In this document: positions 7,420 to 15,600 of the stretch, in pieces | Layout of the letters: the number at the start of each line of letters is the position of its first letter | Position numbering within the stretch: the first letter of the stretch is position 1 | Assembly: GCA_038202795.1 (NCBI GenBank) | Contig: JBBREQ010000019.1 | Span: forward strand, 1 to 31,443 | Direction of reading: 5' to 3' | DNA: 31,443 bases | DNA from: PHET01 sp038202795 | GTDB taxonomy: Bacteria > Actinomycetota > Coriobacteriia > Anaerosomatales > PHET01 | The notes under the pieces: generated by a model | Databases searched by the model: none | The model's input: only the letters and a program-made list of their open reading frames with translations | Told to the model about the DNA's origin: nothing | Translations under genes and position numbers: made by a program

Positions 7420-8550
7420 ATGGAGAAGGGCGCGAGCAACAGTTCGGTCGGTGCGTCACGGTCCCTAGGCGCGTTAGCATCAACCCCCCAGAGTCCCGAG
7501 GATCTTCTGCGCCAAAGCATCGCAGATGCTGCCCGTTCAGAGAGCCGATTCAGCGCGATCTTCGATTCGACCCCCTTTGGCATCCGTCTGTATCACCTTG
7601 AAGACGACGGGCGGCTGCTCCTCAGAGCGGCCAACTCTGCGGCCGACAGGCTCTGGGGATTCTCCCACCAGTCTCGCATCGGACTTACCATCGAGGAGGC
7701 GTTTCCCGGCTGTGTGGGGACGTCTCTGCCGGACAAGCTGCGCGGAGTCGCTATAGCGGGCGGGCACTGGCACACCGAGCAGTATGCCTACCAGGACGGT
7801 CACTTCTCGGGATACTTCGAGGTCTATGCGTTTCAGACCGAGCCCAACTCCGTCGCGGTGATGTTCGAGGACATCACGAGGCGGCGCCAGCAGGAGGAGG
7901 AGCTCGCGCAATACCGGACACAGCTCGAACAGATGGTCGAGGAGCGTACGCGCGAGCTTGCCAAGGCGAGTGCTGAGCGTGATGCCGTCACGGGCATCGC
8001 TGTGCGGCTGGTCGAGGCTCGTGACCCGTACACTGCCGGTCACCAGCGCCGGGTCGCTCAGTTGGTGCGCGCGGTCTGCGCCCGGCTCGACCTGTGCGAC
8101 GAAGACTCCGCCGACATCGCGATCGCCGCGCAGCTCCACGACATCGGGAAGGTGTCCATCCCCGCAGACATCCTCTCGAAACCCGCGGCACTCACGAAGA
8201 CGGAGTACTTGTTGGTCCAGGAGCATTCCGAGACGGCATTTCAGATACTCGAGTCCGCGAACCTGGGCGCCACTGTGGCCGAGACGGTCCGCCAGCATCA
8301 CGAGCGCATGGACGGCTCCGGGTATCCGCGCGGCCTTCAGGGAGACGAGATCCTCATGGGGGCACGCATCATCTGTGTGGCGGATGTGGTCGAGGCTATG
8401 GCGTCGCACCGACCGTATCGCGCGTCTGTGGGGCTCTCGGCGGCGCTCGATGAGATCAAGTGCGGTCGCGGCAGCGTCTACGACCGCGATGTCGTCGACT
8501 GCTGTCTCGAGCTGTTCTCGGAGGGGTTCACGTTCCGCGAGTCCGACTGA
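7420..8550 (+). CDS. PAS-HD-GYP cyclic-di-GMP phosphodiesterase
   Basis: 376 residues from ATG 7420. Residues about 37-155 form a PAS sensor (SRFSAIFDSTPFGIRLYHLE ... VAVMFEDITRR), 155-190 a coiled-coil linker, and 190-370 an HD-GYP domain. The metal-binding HD pair is His240-Asp241 in QLHDIGKVSIP. The second signature is His293-His294-Glu295 then Asp298-Gly-Ser-Gly-Tyr302-Pro303, and VADVVEAMASHRPYR follows. All hallmark residues of an active enzyme hydrolysing c-di-GMP are present. There is no TM segment or signal peptide, so it is a cytoplasmic sensor; the PAS ligand is unknown. The local SD (GGGGTGG) is mediocre compared with the one in front of the tiny upstream ORF. A PAS-GGDEF cyclase lies 13 kb downstream (start 21936). 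Confidence 0.93.
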   Translation: MEKGASNSSVGASRSLGALASTPQSPEDLLRQSIADAARSESRFSAIFDSTPFGIRLYHLEDDGRLLLRAANSAADRLWGFSHQSRIGLTIEEAFPGCVGTSLPDKLRGVAIAGGHWHTEQYAYQDGHFSGYFEVYAFQTEPNSVAVMFEDITRRRQQEEELAQYRTQLEQMVEERTRELAKASAERDAVTGIAVRLVEARDPYTAGHQRRVAQLVRAVCARLDLCDEDSADIAIAAQLHDIGKVSIPADILSKPAALTKTEYLLVQEHSETAFQILESANLGATVAETVRQHHERMDGSGYPRGLQGDEILMGARIICVADVVEAMASHRPYRASVGLSAALDEIKCGRGSVYDRDVVDCCLELFSEGFTFRESD

Positions 8551-8588
8551 GGCCGTGCCTCATCGGGTACGTTCGCTGTCGCGTGCTC

Positions 8589-8619
8589 TACACTAGGAGC
8601 TGAGCAGGGGGTCTGCTCA
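8589..8619 (+). promoter_or_regulatory. -10-like TACACT followed by 5'-leader hairpin
   Basis: TACACT at 8589-8594 could be a -10 box, placing the transcript start near 8601. From exactly 8601 a perfect 7-bp stem TGAGCAG-GGGGT-CTGCTCA (8601-8619) forms, 20 nt before the GTG of the FecR-domain gene. It may stabilise the 5' end of the mRNA or be an operator; no T-run follows, so it is not a terminator. Confidence 0.35.
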
Positions 8620-8638
8620 AGTCGCTAAGGGCGGGATC

Positions 8639-10012
8639 GTGCGTCGCAGTCTATCCATCACAGCGTTCGTGGTAGCGGTCATGCTCGTGGTTCCTCACGG
8701 GGCATGGGGCGCCGTGCCGCCCGGGGTGGAGCCCGCGGAGGTCACCGCCCATGTGTGGGAGCTGCCCAAGCAGGGTGGAACCTTCCGCGCCGACGGGGGA
8801 ACCGCTGTGGATGCGGCGGGGGCCTACACACCCAAACCCGGCGATCGGCTTGAGGTCGAGTACCGTGACGGGCTGCGGCTGAGCTTCTTCAACGTGGGAG
8901 CGCAGGCCGGAGAGCAGTATGCCGAGGCGCGCATCGACTACGTACGCGAGTACCTGACACCCGGCCTCGAAGTGCCCAAAGCGCGACCCAAGGAGATCGG
9001 AAAGCCGGTTCCCAACGCTGGAGCGCAGAGCCAGAACGTACCCGCCAAAGACGTGCTTGCGCCCTACTCGGAACCGCTGTACTTCATGCGCTTTACCGGT
9101 GGCCCCAACGGCACGTTCACCCAGACCGGTGGGAGCATCAACCCCAACGGCCCCCTTTCCGCGCAGATAGTCCGAGACGAACTTGATGGGCAGCACTACA
9201 TCGAGCTTCGCCCGCTCTACGTGCGCGCGACGATTGACGAACCGGGAGCATTCCTCGGTTGGCCAGGGGAGGAGCCTCTGGGGATTGGGGCGCTGCAATC
9301 CGAGGACGACACCTCTACTGCCGTCCGGCTGGTGTCGTACGGCGGGCACGTCACGTTCGTGTATCCGGACAGCCAGCGCGTGGTGCTCAGTGAGGGTCAG
9401 TCTGCTTCTCCCGAGAAGCCTCGCAATCGGATGCCGATAGGAACGACAGTTCTCACCGGTAAGGAGAGCTTTCTGGAGATGGAGTTCGACAACGGCGCTC
9501 GCTACGTCCTGGGACCGCAGTCGTCGATGGAGCTCGTTGGGCGCGAGGCGTACAGTGCGCGGCTTAAGCGGGGCCGGGCGCTGGTGTGGCATCCCGACGC
9601 GGGCACCGAGGCCCAGTTGCGCACCGCGATGAACTTCGGAGTCGTGGGCGGCGATGGGGGGGAGTGGGTCTTAGAGGAGGCTGTGGACTCAAGCAGCGTC
9701 ACGCTGCTTTCAGGCAGCGCGAGATTCTCGGTGCCGGGAAGCCCCGAGGTCGCCCAGCTTGCACCGGGCCAGAGGGTGACGGCGACCAGCGGTGGTCTGG
9801 GCGCGCCCAAGGATGCTGACACAGAGGCCCTGAAGGCCGAGTGGAAGGCGTTGCGCGCCGATGCGGTGGAGCTTGAAGGTCCCAATCTGCTGACCCTGCC
9901 TGGCGTTGTTCCGGGTATCACCTTGGCGGTTGTGGGGATCGCGGTGGCGCTGGTCGTTGCCGGGCGTGCGAAGAAGAAGACGACCTTCGCGGGCGAACAG
10001 CCCTCGCCTTAG
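8639..10012 (+). CDS. Exported FecR-domain protein with C-terminal membrane anchor
   Basis: 457 residues from GTG 8639. A signal peptide covers about residues 1-24 (MRRSLSITAFVVAVMLVVPH then GAWG/AVPP). Residues about 240-385 look like a FecR fold: LSEGQSASPEKPRNRMPIGT, then TGKESFLEMEFDNGARYVLG, LKRGRALVWHPD, and a second strand set ending with APGQRVTATSG. A single C-terminal helix (about 423-443) followed by AKKK anchors it with most of the protein outside the cell. FecR domains in such proteins usually act as extracytoplasmic beta-structured modules, not sigma-factor regulators, and no ECF sigma gene is adjacent. Residues 25-240 are not recognised. It heads a run of four exported proteins. 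A weak AAGGGCGGG SD precedes the start. Confidence 0.72.
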   Translation: MRRSLSITAFVVAVMLVVPHGAWGAVPPGVEPAEVTAHVWELPKQGGTFRADGGTAVDAAGAYTPKPGDRLEVEYRDGLRLSFFNVGAQAGEQYAEARIDYVREYLTPGLEVPKARPKEIGKPVPNAGAQSQNVPAKDVLAPYSEPLYFMRFTGGPNGTFTQTGGSINPNGPLSAQIVRDELDGQHYIELRPLYVRATIDEPGAFLGWPGEEPLGIGALQSEDDTSTAVRLVSYGGHVTFVYPDSQRVVLSEGQSASPEKPRNRMPIGTTVLTGKESFLEMEFDNGARYVLGPQSSMELVGREAYSARLKRGRALVWHPDAGTEAQLRTAMNFGVVGGDGGEWVLEEAVDSSSVTLLSGSARFSVPGSPEVAQLAPGQRVTATSGGLGAPKDADTEALKAEWKALRADAVELEGPNLLTLPGVVPGITLAVVGIAVALVVAGRAKKKTTFAGEQPSP

Positions 10013-10115
10013 GGTCTTCTCATGTTAGCTGGCGTGGCACACACACTGCTTGACTGCCCCTGTGCGCAATCAGCGTGAATCCGTTTCGTTGAGCGCAGTC
10101 TCGGAGGTGGTTTGG

Positions 10116-11351
10116 TTGAGAACCAAGAATCTGCTGCGTGGTGGTCTGCTCGTCGCTGTGGCGACGGGACTCGTATTCGCAGGCGCCGTATCGGCGCTGG
10201 CAACCCCAGGCAAGACGTCGCCCTGCAGTGACTGTCATGACGGCGCGAGTCTGGCGGTGACGCTCACACAGACGTCGAACGACGGGACGACAGCGACGTA
10301 CAAGGTGAGCGCTCCAAGCGCGGGTGCTATGGGGGTCTTCACCGGGTCGACGAAGGTGGCGAGACTCAACGGAGCCAGCGGGACCTTCTCGGCGACTGTG
10401 GGCAAGACCTACACCGTGTACGCGGTCAAGGGTCCCTCGACATCGAGCGGGATCGGCGTCAAGAGCGTCACGCCTGCAGCTCCGGTGGACACGAACGCAC
10501 CGGTCACGATGTCGAATGCGGAAGTCTCCTACGTGAGCGCCGCGACCGTGCAGCTCACTGCGACGGATGCCGGCGGATCGGGCGTGGCCCACACGTACTA
10601 CGTGCTCGACGGTGGGGCTCAGGCTGAGGGGACTTCGGTTGTCGTGGCCGCGACAGGCACCCACACCCTTGAGTACTGGTCGGTCGACGGTGCCGGCAAT
10701 GCCGAAGCGCCGCACCGGATGGCGACATTCACGGTAGGACTCGCCCTGCCTACGTCGGTCACCGCTGTGGCTAACGCCACCACGGTTGCATACGGCGGAA
10801 GGACCACGTTCAGGGGGACGCTCGCATCGGCCTCCGGGCTCGCGGGCAAGCAGGTTGTGCTGCAGTCATCGACCAACAAGACGACGTGGGCGAACACGTC
10901 GGCCGTGGCGGTCTCGGACGCCTTGGGTGCGTACACCCTGAGCATCACTTCGAAGTCCAAGACCTACTATCGCGTCAACTATATCGGTCAGTCCGACCTC
11001 GCGCCCGCGATGAGCGCGGCGATCGCCGTGTCGCCCCGGGTGTATCTCACGAAGCCAACGGCGCCTACTCGCATTCGCAAGGGCAAGGCGTTCACTTCGT
11101 ACGGTTACCTGAAGCCGCGTCATACGTCGGGGACCTATCCGGTCAAGATCAAGGCCTACCGCTATCAGTCGGGCACATGGGTCCTGCGCAAGACCGTATC
11201 GGCGAAGGCCTCGAACTACTCGAGCTACACAAAGTACTCCAAGCGCATGTCACTTCCGTACAAGGGCAAGTGGCGCGTGCGGACGTATCACGCTGCTGAT
11301 TCCAAGAACGCGACCACCTACAGCAGCTACCGATATGTGACGGTCAACTAG
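10116..11351 (+). CDS. Secreted Ig-like repeat protein with a single CxxCH heme-c motif
   Basis: 411 residues from TTG 10116, chosen because GGAGGT (10103-10108) sits 7 nt upstream and the next residues form a clean signal peptide (RTKNLLRGGLLVAVATGLVF to about SALA). Right after the cleavage site is TSPCSDCHDGASL, a CxxCH heme-c attachment site, the only one in the protein. Then come beta-sandwich modules: about 135-210 resembles an OmpL47/Ig-like domain (TDAGGSGVAHTYYVLDGGA ... YWSVDGAGNAEAP). About 215-310 and 315-411 are further Ig-like modules rich in Lys/Tyr/Ser, ending SSYRYVTVN. The short CxxCH head could bind one heme, or it could be a remnant of a cytochrome-type domain. It may contact the downstream oxidase on the cell surface; this is inference. 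No transmembrane anchor or sortase motif is visible. Confidence 0.75.
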   Translation: MRTKNLLRGGLLVAVATGLVFAGAVSALATPGKTSPCSDCHDGASLAVTLTQTSNDGTTATYKVSAPSAGAMGVFTGSTKVARLNGASGTFSATVGKTYTVYAVKGPSTSSGIGVKSVTPAAPVDTNAPVTMSNAEVSYVSAATVQLTATDAGGSGVAHTYYVLDGGAQAEGTSVVVAATGTHTLEYWSVDGAGNAEAPHRMATFTVGLALPTSVTAVANATTVAYGGRTTFRGTLASASGLAGKQVVLQSSTNKTTWANTSAVAVSDALGAYTLSITSKSKTYYRVNYIGQSDLAPAMSAAIAVSPRVYLTKPTAPTRIRKGKAFTSYGYLKPRHTSGTYPVKIKAYRYQSGTWVLRKTVSAKASNYSSYTKYSKRMSLPYKGKWRVRTYHAADSKNATTYSSYRYVTVN

Positions 11352-11385
11352 CACCGAGCAACTCGGACAGATTGAGAGATCTGAC

Positions 11386-11423
11386 GGCGGCCCCTCTTCC
11401 CGAATGCGGGGAGAGGGGCCGCC
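11386..11423 (+). terminator. Strong stem-loop terminator after the CxxCH protein gene
   Basis: A 17-bp stem (one G:U) runs from GGCGGCCCCTCTTCCCG across an AATG loop to its complement, 34 nt after the stop codon. Only GCGTTTG follows, so the T-run is poor, as is common in high-GC actinobacteria. It implies that the downstream lipoprotein gene has its own promoter. Confidence 0.8.
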
Positions 11424-11463
11424 GCGTTTGCGGAACAGGGAGGACTTGGGGTAAGAAGCACCA

Positions 11464-11478
11464 CAGCGAAAGCATTCA
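11464..11478 (+). promoter_or_regulatory. Shared upstream motif, copy 1 (AAAGCATTCA)
   Basis: CAGCGAAAGCATTCA lies between the terminator and the lipoprotein GTG, ending 21 nt before the start. The core AAAGCATTCA recurs in CAGAAAAGCATTCA (12490-12503) upstream of the multicopper oxidase. It may be a common regulatory site; function unknown. Confidence 0.3.
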
Positions 11479-11499
11479 TCCGCACGAGAGGCTGGCAGC

Positions 11500-12387
11500 G
11501 TGACGCAGTTCAAGCTCATACCCGCATCAGCTCTCGCGGCGCTCTTGGCGCTGGCGGTCGGCCTTCTTTCCGGCTGCGCGTCCCTCACTGCCGAGGAGCA
11601 GACTGCCCCCCCCACGCAAAGCAGCTCGATGGGTATGGGCGCGGGTGGTGGGGACGGAGGGGTCATGGCTGCGGCTGTGGTAGCCGATGCCCGAGACGCC
11701 ACCATGACGCTCGGACCCGACGCAACGTCTCAGGCTGGCGTCGTGGTGGATCGTGTTGTCGCACCGAGGGACGGGTGGGTAGTGGTGCGTTCGGCCACGC
11801 CTCCCGGGGTGGTGCTGGGAAAGACGCTCGTCCGGAAGGGCGCGAACGAAGGCGTGGTGGTCCCGTTAGCAGCTGCCGACGGGGCGCAAGCCCGGCTGGC
11901 GCTACACGTCGATCGCGGCGCCTTGGGGGGGTTCGAGTTTGATCCGCAGCGCGTTGGGCGCAACATGGATGGTCCGGTGTACGCCGGACGCAGCCCGGTG
12001 GAGCTGCCGCTCTCCTTGGACGGCTACGGAGTGAACGTCGAGGCCAACAGCGTCCTGATCCTGGTGGAGGACCAGAAGATAGCCAACGACGAACTGCTGG
12101 TGTCCTACTTCATCACTCCCGGTCCGTCGTGGATCTCGGTGAACGAGGTTGCGGGCGGCCTTCCCGGCCGACGCATTGGGCTCAAGAAGACCGGTGCCGG
12201 CGAAGTACAGCAGGTTCGTATACCGCTCGAGGGGCGGCCGGAATCCGGGGAACTCGTCGTGACCGTGCACGCGGACCGGGGCGTACCGGGAAGCTTCGAA
12301 TACGAGGTCACCGACCCGCTGGGCTCGAGCGACCAACCCTATCGGTCGGCCAACGTTGTTGTGTCGGGCAGAATCAGCGTTAAGTGA
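11500..12387 (+). CDS. Lipoprotein with two DUF7282-like domains
   Basis: 295 residues from GTG 11500 (GAGAGG about 9 nt upstream). Residues 1-25 are an SPase II signal ending LLSG/Cys26, so the protein should be lipid-anchored outside the membrane. A Gly/Met/Ser linker (about 41-58) follows. Then come two related halves, about 62-165 and 172-295. Each contains a hydrophobic strand leading to DGWVVVRSATPPG (first) or GPSWISVNEVAGG (second), then VVVPLAAADG or VRIPLEGRP, then ALHVDRGALGGFEFD or TVHADRGVPGSFEYE. The repeated HxDRGxxGxFE signature resembles the extracellular DUF7282 family, whose function is unknown. It lies 224 bp before the multicopper oxidase and behind its own terminator-isolated leader, suggesting a shared envelope role. 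Confidence 0.72.
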   Translation: MTQFKLIPASALAALLALAVGLLSGCASLTAEEQTAPPTQSSSMGMGAGGGDGGVMAAAVVADARDATMTLGPDATSQAGVVVDRVVAPRDGWVVVRSATPPGVVLGKTLVRKGANEGVVVPLAAADGAQARLALHVDRGALGGFEFDPQRVGRNMDGPVYAGRSPVELPLSLDGYGVNVEANSVLILVEDQKIANDELLVSYFITPGPSWISVNEVAGGLPGRRIGLKKTGAGEVQQVRIPLEGRPESGELVVTVHADRGVPGSFEYEVTDPLGSSDQPYRSANVVVSGRISVK

Positions 12388-12610
12388 GGACTCCGCGTCC
12401 AAGGGACGGACTGACCGTTCGGGGCCCGAATTCTACCTTTCGCATCTTTCCCCTCAAATGGCGCGATACGTGCAGTACGCTTTGGGTATCAGAAAAGCAT
12501 TCAATTCCTACAGAATGAACAGAACGTGCTTTCCGTGTGTCACGTACGGCCCTCGAAGCCGGTCTCGACAGGGGTAGGCCGAACGAGGTTGACGGATAGA
12601 GGTGGGTTAG
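12388..12610 (+). promoter_or_regulatory. Long leader of the multicopper oxidase gene with a relatively AT-rich promoter region
   Basis: This 223-bp gap holds an inverted repeat TTCGGGGCCCGAA (12418-12430), a pyrimidine-rich stretch, and a comparatively AT-rich block (about 12480-12525). That block contains the shared motif CAGAAAAGCATTCA (12490-12503) and -10-like TACAGA (12509-12514). The SD GAGGTGG (12599-12605) is 5 nt before the ATG. If transcription begins near 12520 the leader is about 90 nt. The exact promoter is not certain. Confidence 0.4.
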
Positions 12611-15600
12611 ATGCGAGGATGGGACTGGCGCACATCAGTGCGACTGACGTTGGTAACCTTACTAATGGTGTGTGGGGTGGTGGTTGCTGCCTCCGCCGCT
12701 GCTCCAGGCGACGTGCCGTCGAAGCCGGATACGGCCGTCCAGCAGAAGATCGATCGCGTCCAGGGGTCACGAATAACCCAGGAGCAGAGAGAATCCGCTG
12801 CGGCGCGCATGAAGCTGCAGAAGGGCATGGCTCGACTCTCAGCGGGAGTGAGCGGGCAGGCACTCGTCGCCCCCCTGGCGTCGCTCGTACCCTCGCAGGG
12901 AGGCATCCCGGACTACTTCGGGTCAACGCCCAACTGGGCTTGGAGCCCTCCACTTCGCAAGTTCGTCGACACGATGCCAGGTCTTGGAGCCTCGAACGCC
13001 AACAACCTGGGTCAGTACATCTCGGTTGCCAAGCCCGATACCACCACGTATCCGGGTTCTGACTACTATGAGATCGAGCTGAGGCAGTTCACCGAGCAGA
13101 TGCACTCGGACATGCCGCCAACAACGTTGCGCGGTTACGTCCAAGTGAACAAGGGTACCGATAGCGCTGGCAACAATACGCTGGTGCCGGACCCGATTCA
13201 CTACCTTGGACCGTTCATCACGGCCGACAAGGATAAGCCTGTCCGCATCAAGTTCACCAACAAGTTGCCCACTGGCGAGCGGGGCGACCTGTTCATTCCG
13301 GTTGACACAAGTGTCATGGGTGCTGGCGAAGGTCCCATCCCTGGAGAGATGTACACCCAGAACCGCGGCCTTCTTCACCTTCACGGCGGAATCACCCCGT
13401 GGATCAGTGACGGTACGCCGCACCAATGGATCACGCCTGCGGGCGAGAACACCCCGTATCCCAAGGGTGTAAGCGTCAAGAACGTGCCGGACATGCCCGA
13501 TCCCGGCCCGGGTTCGATGACGTTCTTCTATTCTAACCAGCAGAGCGCGCGCCTGATGTTCTATCACGATCACAGCTTCGGCATCACCCGACTGAACGTG
13601 TATGCGGGCGAGGCTGCCGGCTACGCGATCACGGACCCCACCGAGCAGGCGCTGATCGCCAATGGGACCATACCGGCCGATCAGATCCCGGTGGTCGTCC
13701 AGGACAAGACGTTCGTCGATGAGAACACCATCCTGACAACTGACCCCACGTGGAACTGGGGTACGGGCGCTGCTGACGCGAACGGAATCAGGCCGCCCAA
13801 GACCGGCGACTTGTGGGTTCCTCACGTCTACGTTCCTGCTCAGAACCCTGCCGATATCGGCGGCATGAACGCGACCGGCCGTTGGCACTACGGTCCCTGG
13901 TTCTGGCCGCCCATCCCCGCGAGCGCGCTCGCGCACCCGCCAATCGCCAATGAGTACTACGACCCCATCAATGCACCGTGGGAGCCCCCCCTGAGGCCCG
14001 CGACTCCCAACCCCTCGATGGGCATGGAAGCGTATCATGACACGCTGCTGGTCAACGGAACCGCCTATCCGGTTCTCGAGGTCGATCCGAAGTCATACCG
14101 TTTGCGCATTCTGAACGCGGCAGATGACCGCTTCTTCAACCTGCAGATGTATGTCGCGGATCCCGCTGTCACAACATCAGACGGTCGCAAGAACACCGAA
14201 GTGAAGATGGTCCCGGCTGTGCTGACTGCGGGCTACCCCGAACTCTGGCCGACCGACAGCCGTGAGGGAGGCGCCCCTGACCCGCTCACCGCTGGTCCCG
14301 AATGGATTCAGATCGCCACAGAGAGCGGTTTCCTGCCCAAGCCGGCGATCATTCCTCAGCAGCCCGTCACGTGGAACGCGGACCCCACCACGTTCAACAT
14401 GGGCAACGTGCAGGACCACAGTCTGATGGTGGCTCCGGCGGAGCGCGCCGACGTCATCGTGGACTTCTCGGCCTATGCCGGCAAGACGCTGATTCTCTAC
14501 AACGACGCGCCGACTGCTTTCCCCGCACTCGACGCTCGTACTGACTACTTCACGGGCATGCCCGACATGACAGACACAGGTGGTCCCGCGGGTACCGACG
14601 CAGGCTTTGGGTCTAACACCCGTACGGTCATGCAGATCAAGGTCGCTGCGGCACCTCCTGCGCAACCGTTTGACCTGGCCGCACTTGAGGCAGCGTTCGC
14701 CTCAGACAACGTGCGCCCAGGCGTGTTCGAGTCCGGGCAGAACCCGATTCATGTGCCGGACTCTCGCTACAACTCTGCGTACAACGACACCTTCACCGCG
14801 GACCCGTACGTCCGCATCTACCAGAACGAAATGACCTTCCAGTCGCTCGAGGACAGCACCGTCGTCATGCCGCTCGGGCCCAAGGCAATCCAGGACGAGA
14901 CGAGCGAGGTGTGGGACTACGAGTACGGCCGCATGAGCGGCAAGATCGGCGTCGAGATGCCCTTCACCAACGCGACCAACGCCAACTTCGTTCTGTACGG
15001 CTACTCAGATCCCGTTGTCGAGTATCTTCAGGACTCGATGACGCCACTCTCGCCTATCGGCGCGGACGGAACTCAGATCTGGAAGATCACGCACAACGGG
15101 GTCGACACGCACCCGATTCACTTCCACCTCTTCGATGTTCAGCTCATCAACCGTGTCGGTTGGGACAACGCCATCAGGCCTCCTGATGACAACGAGCTGG
15201 GCTGGAAGGACACCGTCCGCATCAGCCCGCTTGAGGACACCATCGTCGCCCTCAAGCCGGTTGCGCCCAAGATGAACTTCGGCATTCCGGACAGCGTCCG
15301 GCTCCTGAATCCGACCCTGCCCGAGGGGTCGAGCATGGGCTTTTCCAACATCGATCCTCTCACGGGGCAGAACTACCCTGTAGGCTCAGAGATCACCAAC
15401 GTGCCGACCAACTTTGGCTGGGAGTACGTGTGGCATTGCCACATCCTGAGCCACGAAGAGATGGACATGATGCGGCCGATGTCTCTGGCTGTCGCCCGCA
15501 GCGAGCCTGAAACACCCGTGCTCTCTTCGCCCAGTAATGAGGCGGATCTTGGCGGGACGATCGTCCTGAACTGGACCGATGGAACGCCTGCCGGTGATCC

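Noticed and set aside
7537..8409. Minus-strand frame of 290 codons opposite the HD-GYP gene
   Set aside because: Shadow of the third-codon-position GC bias of a well-supported gene; no motif, no SD.
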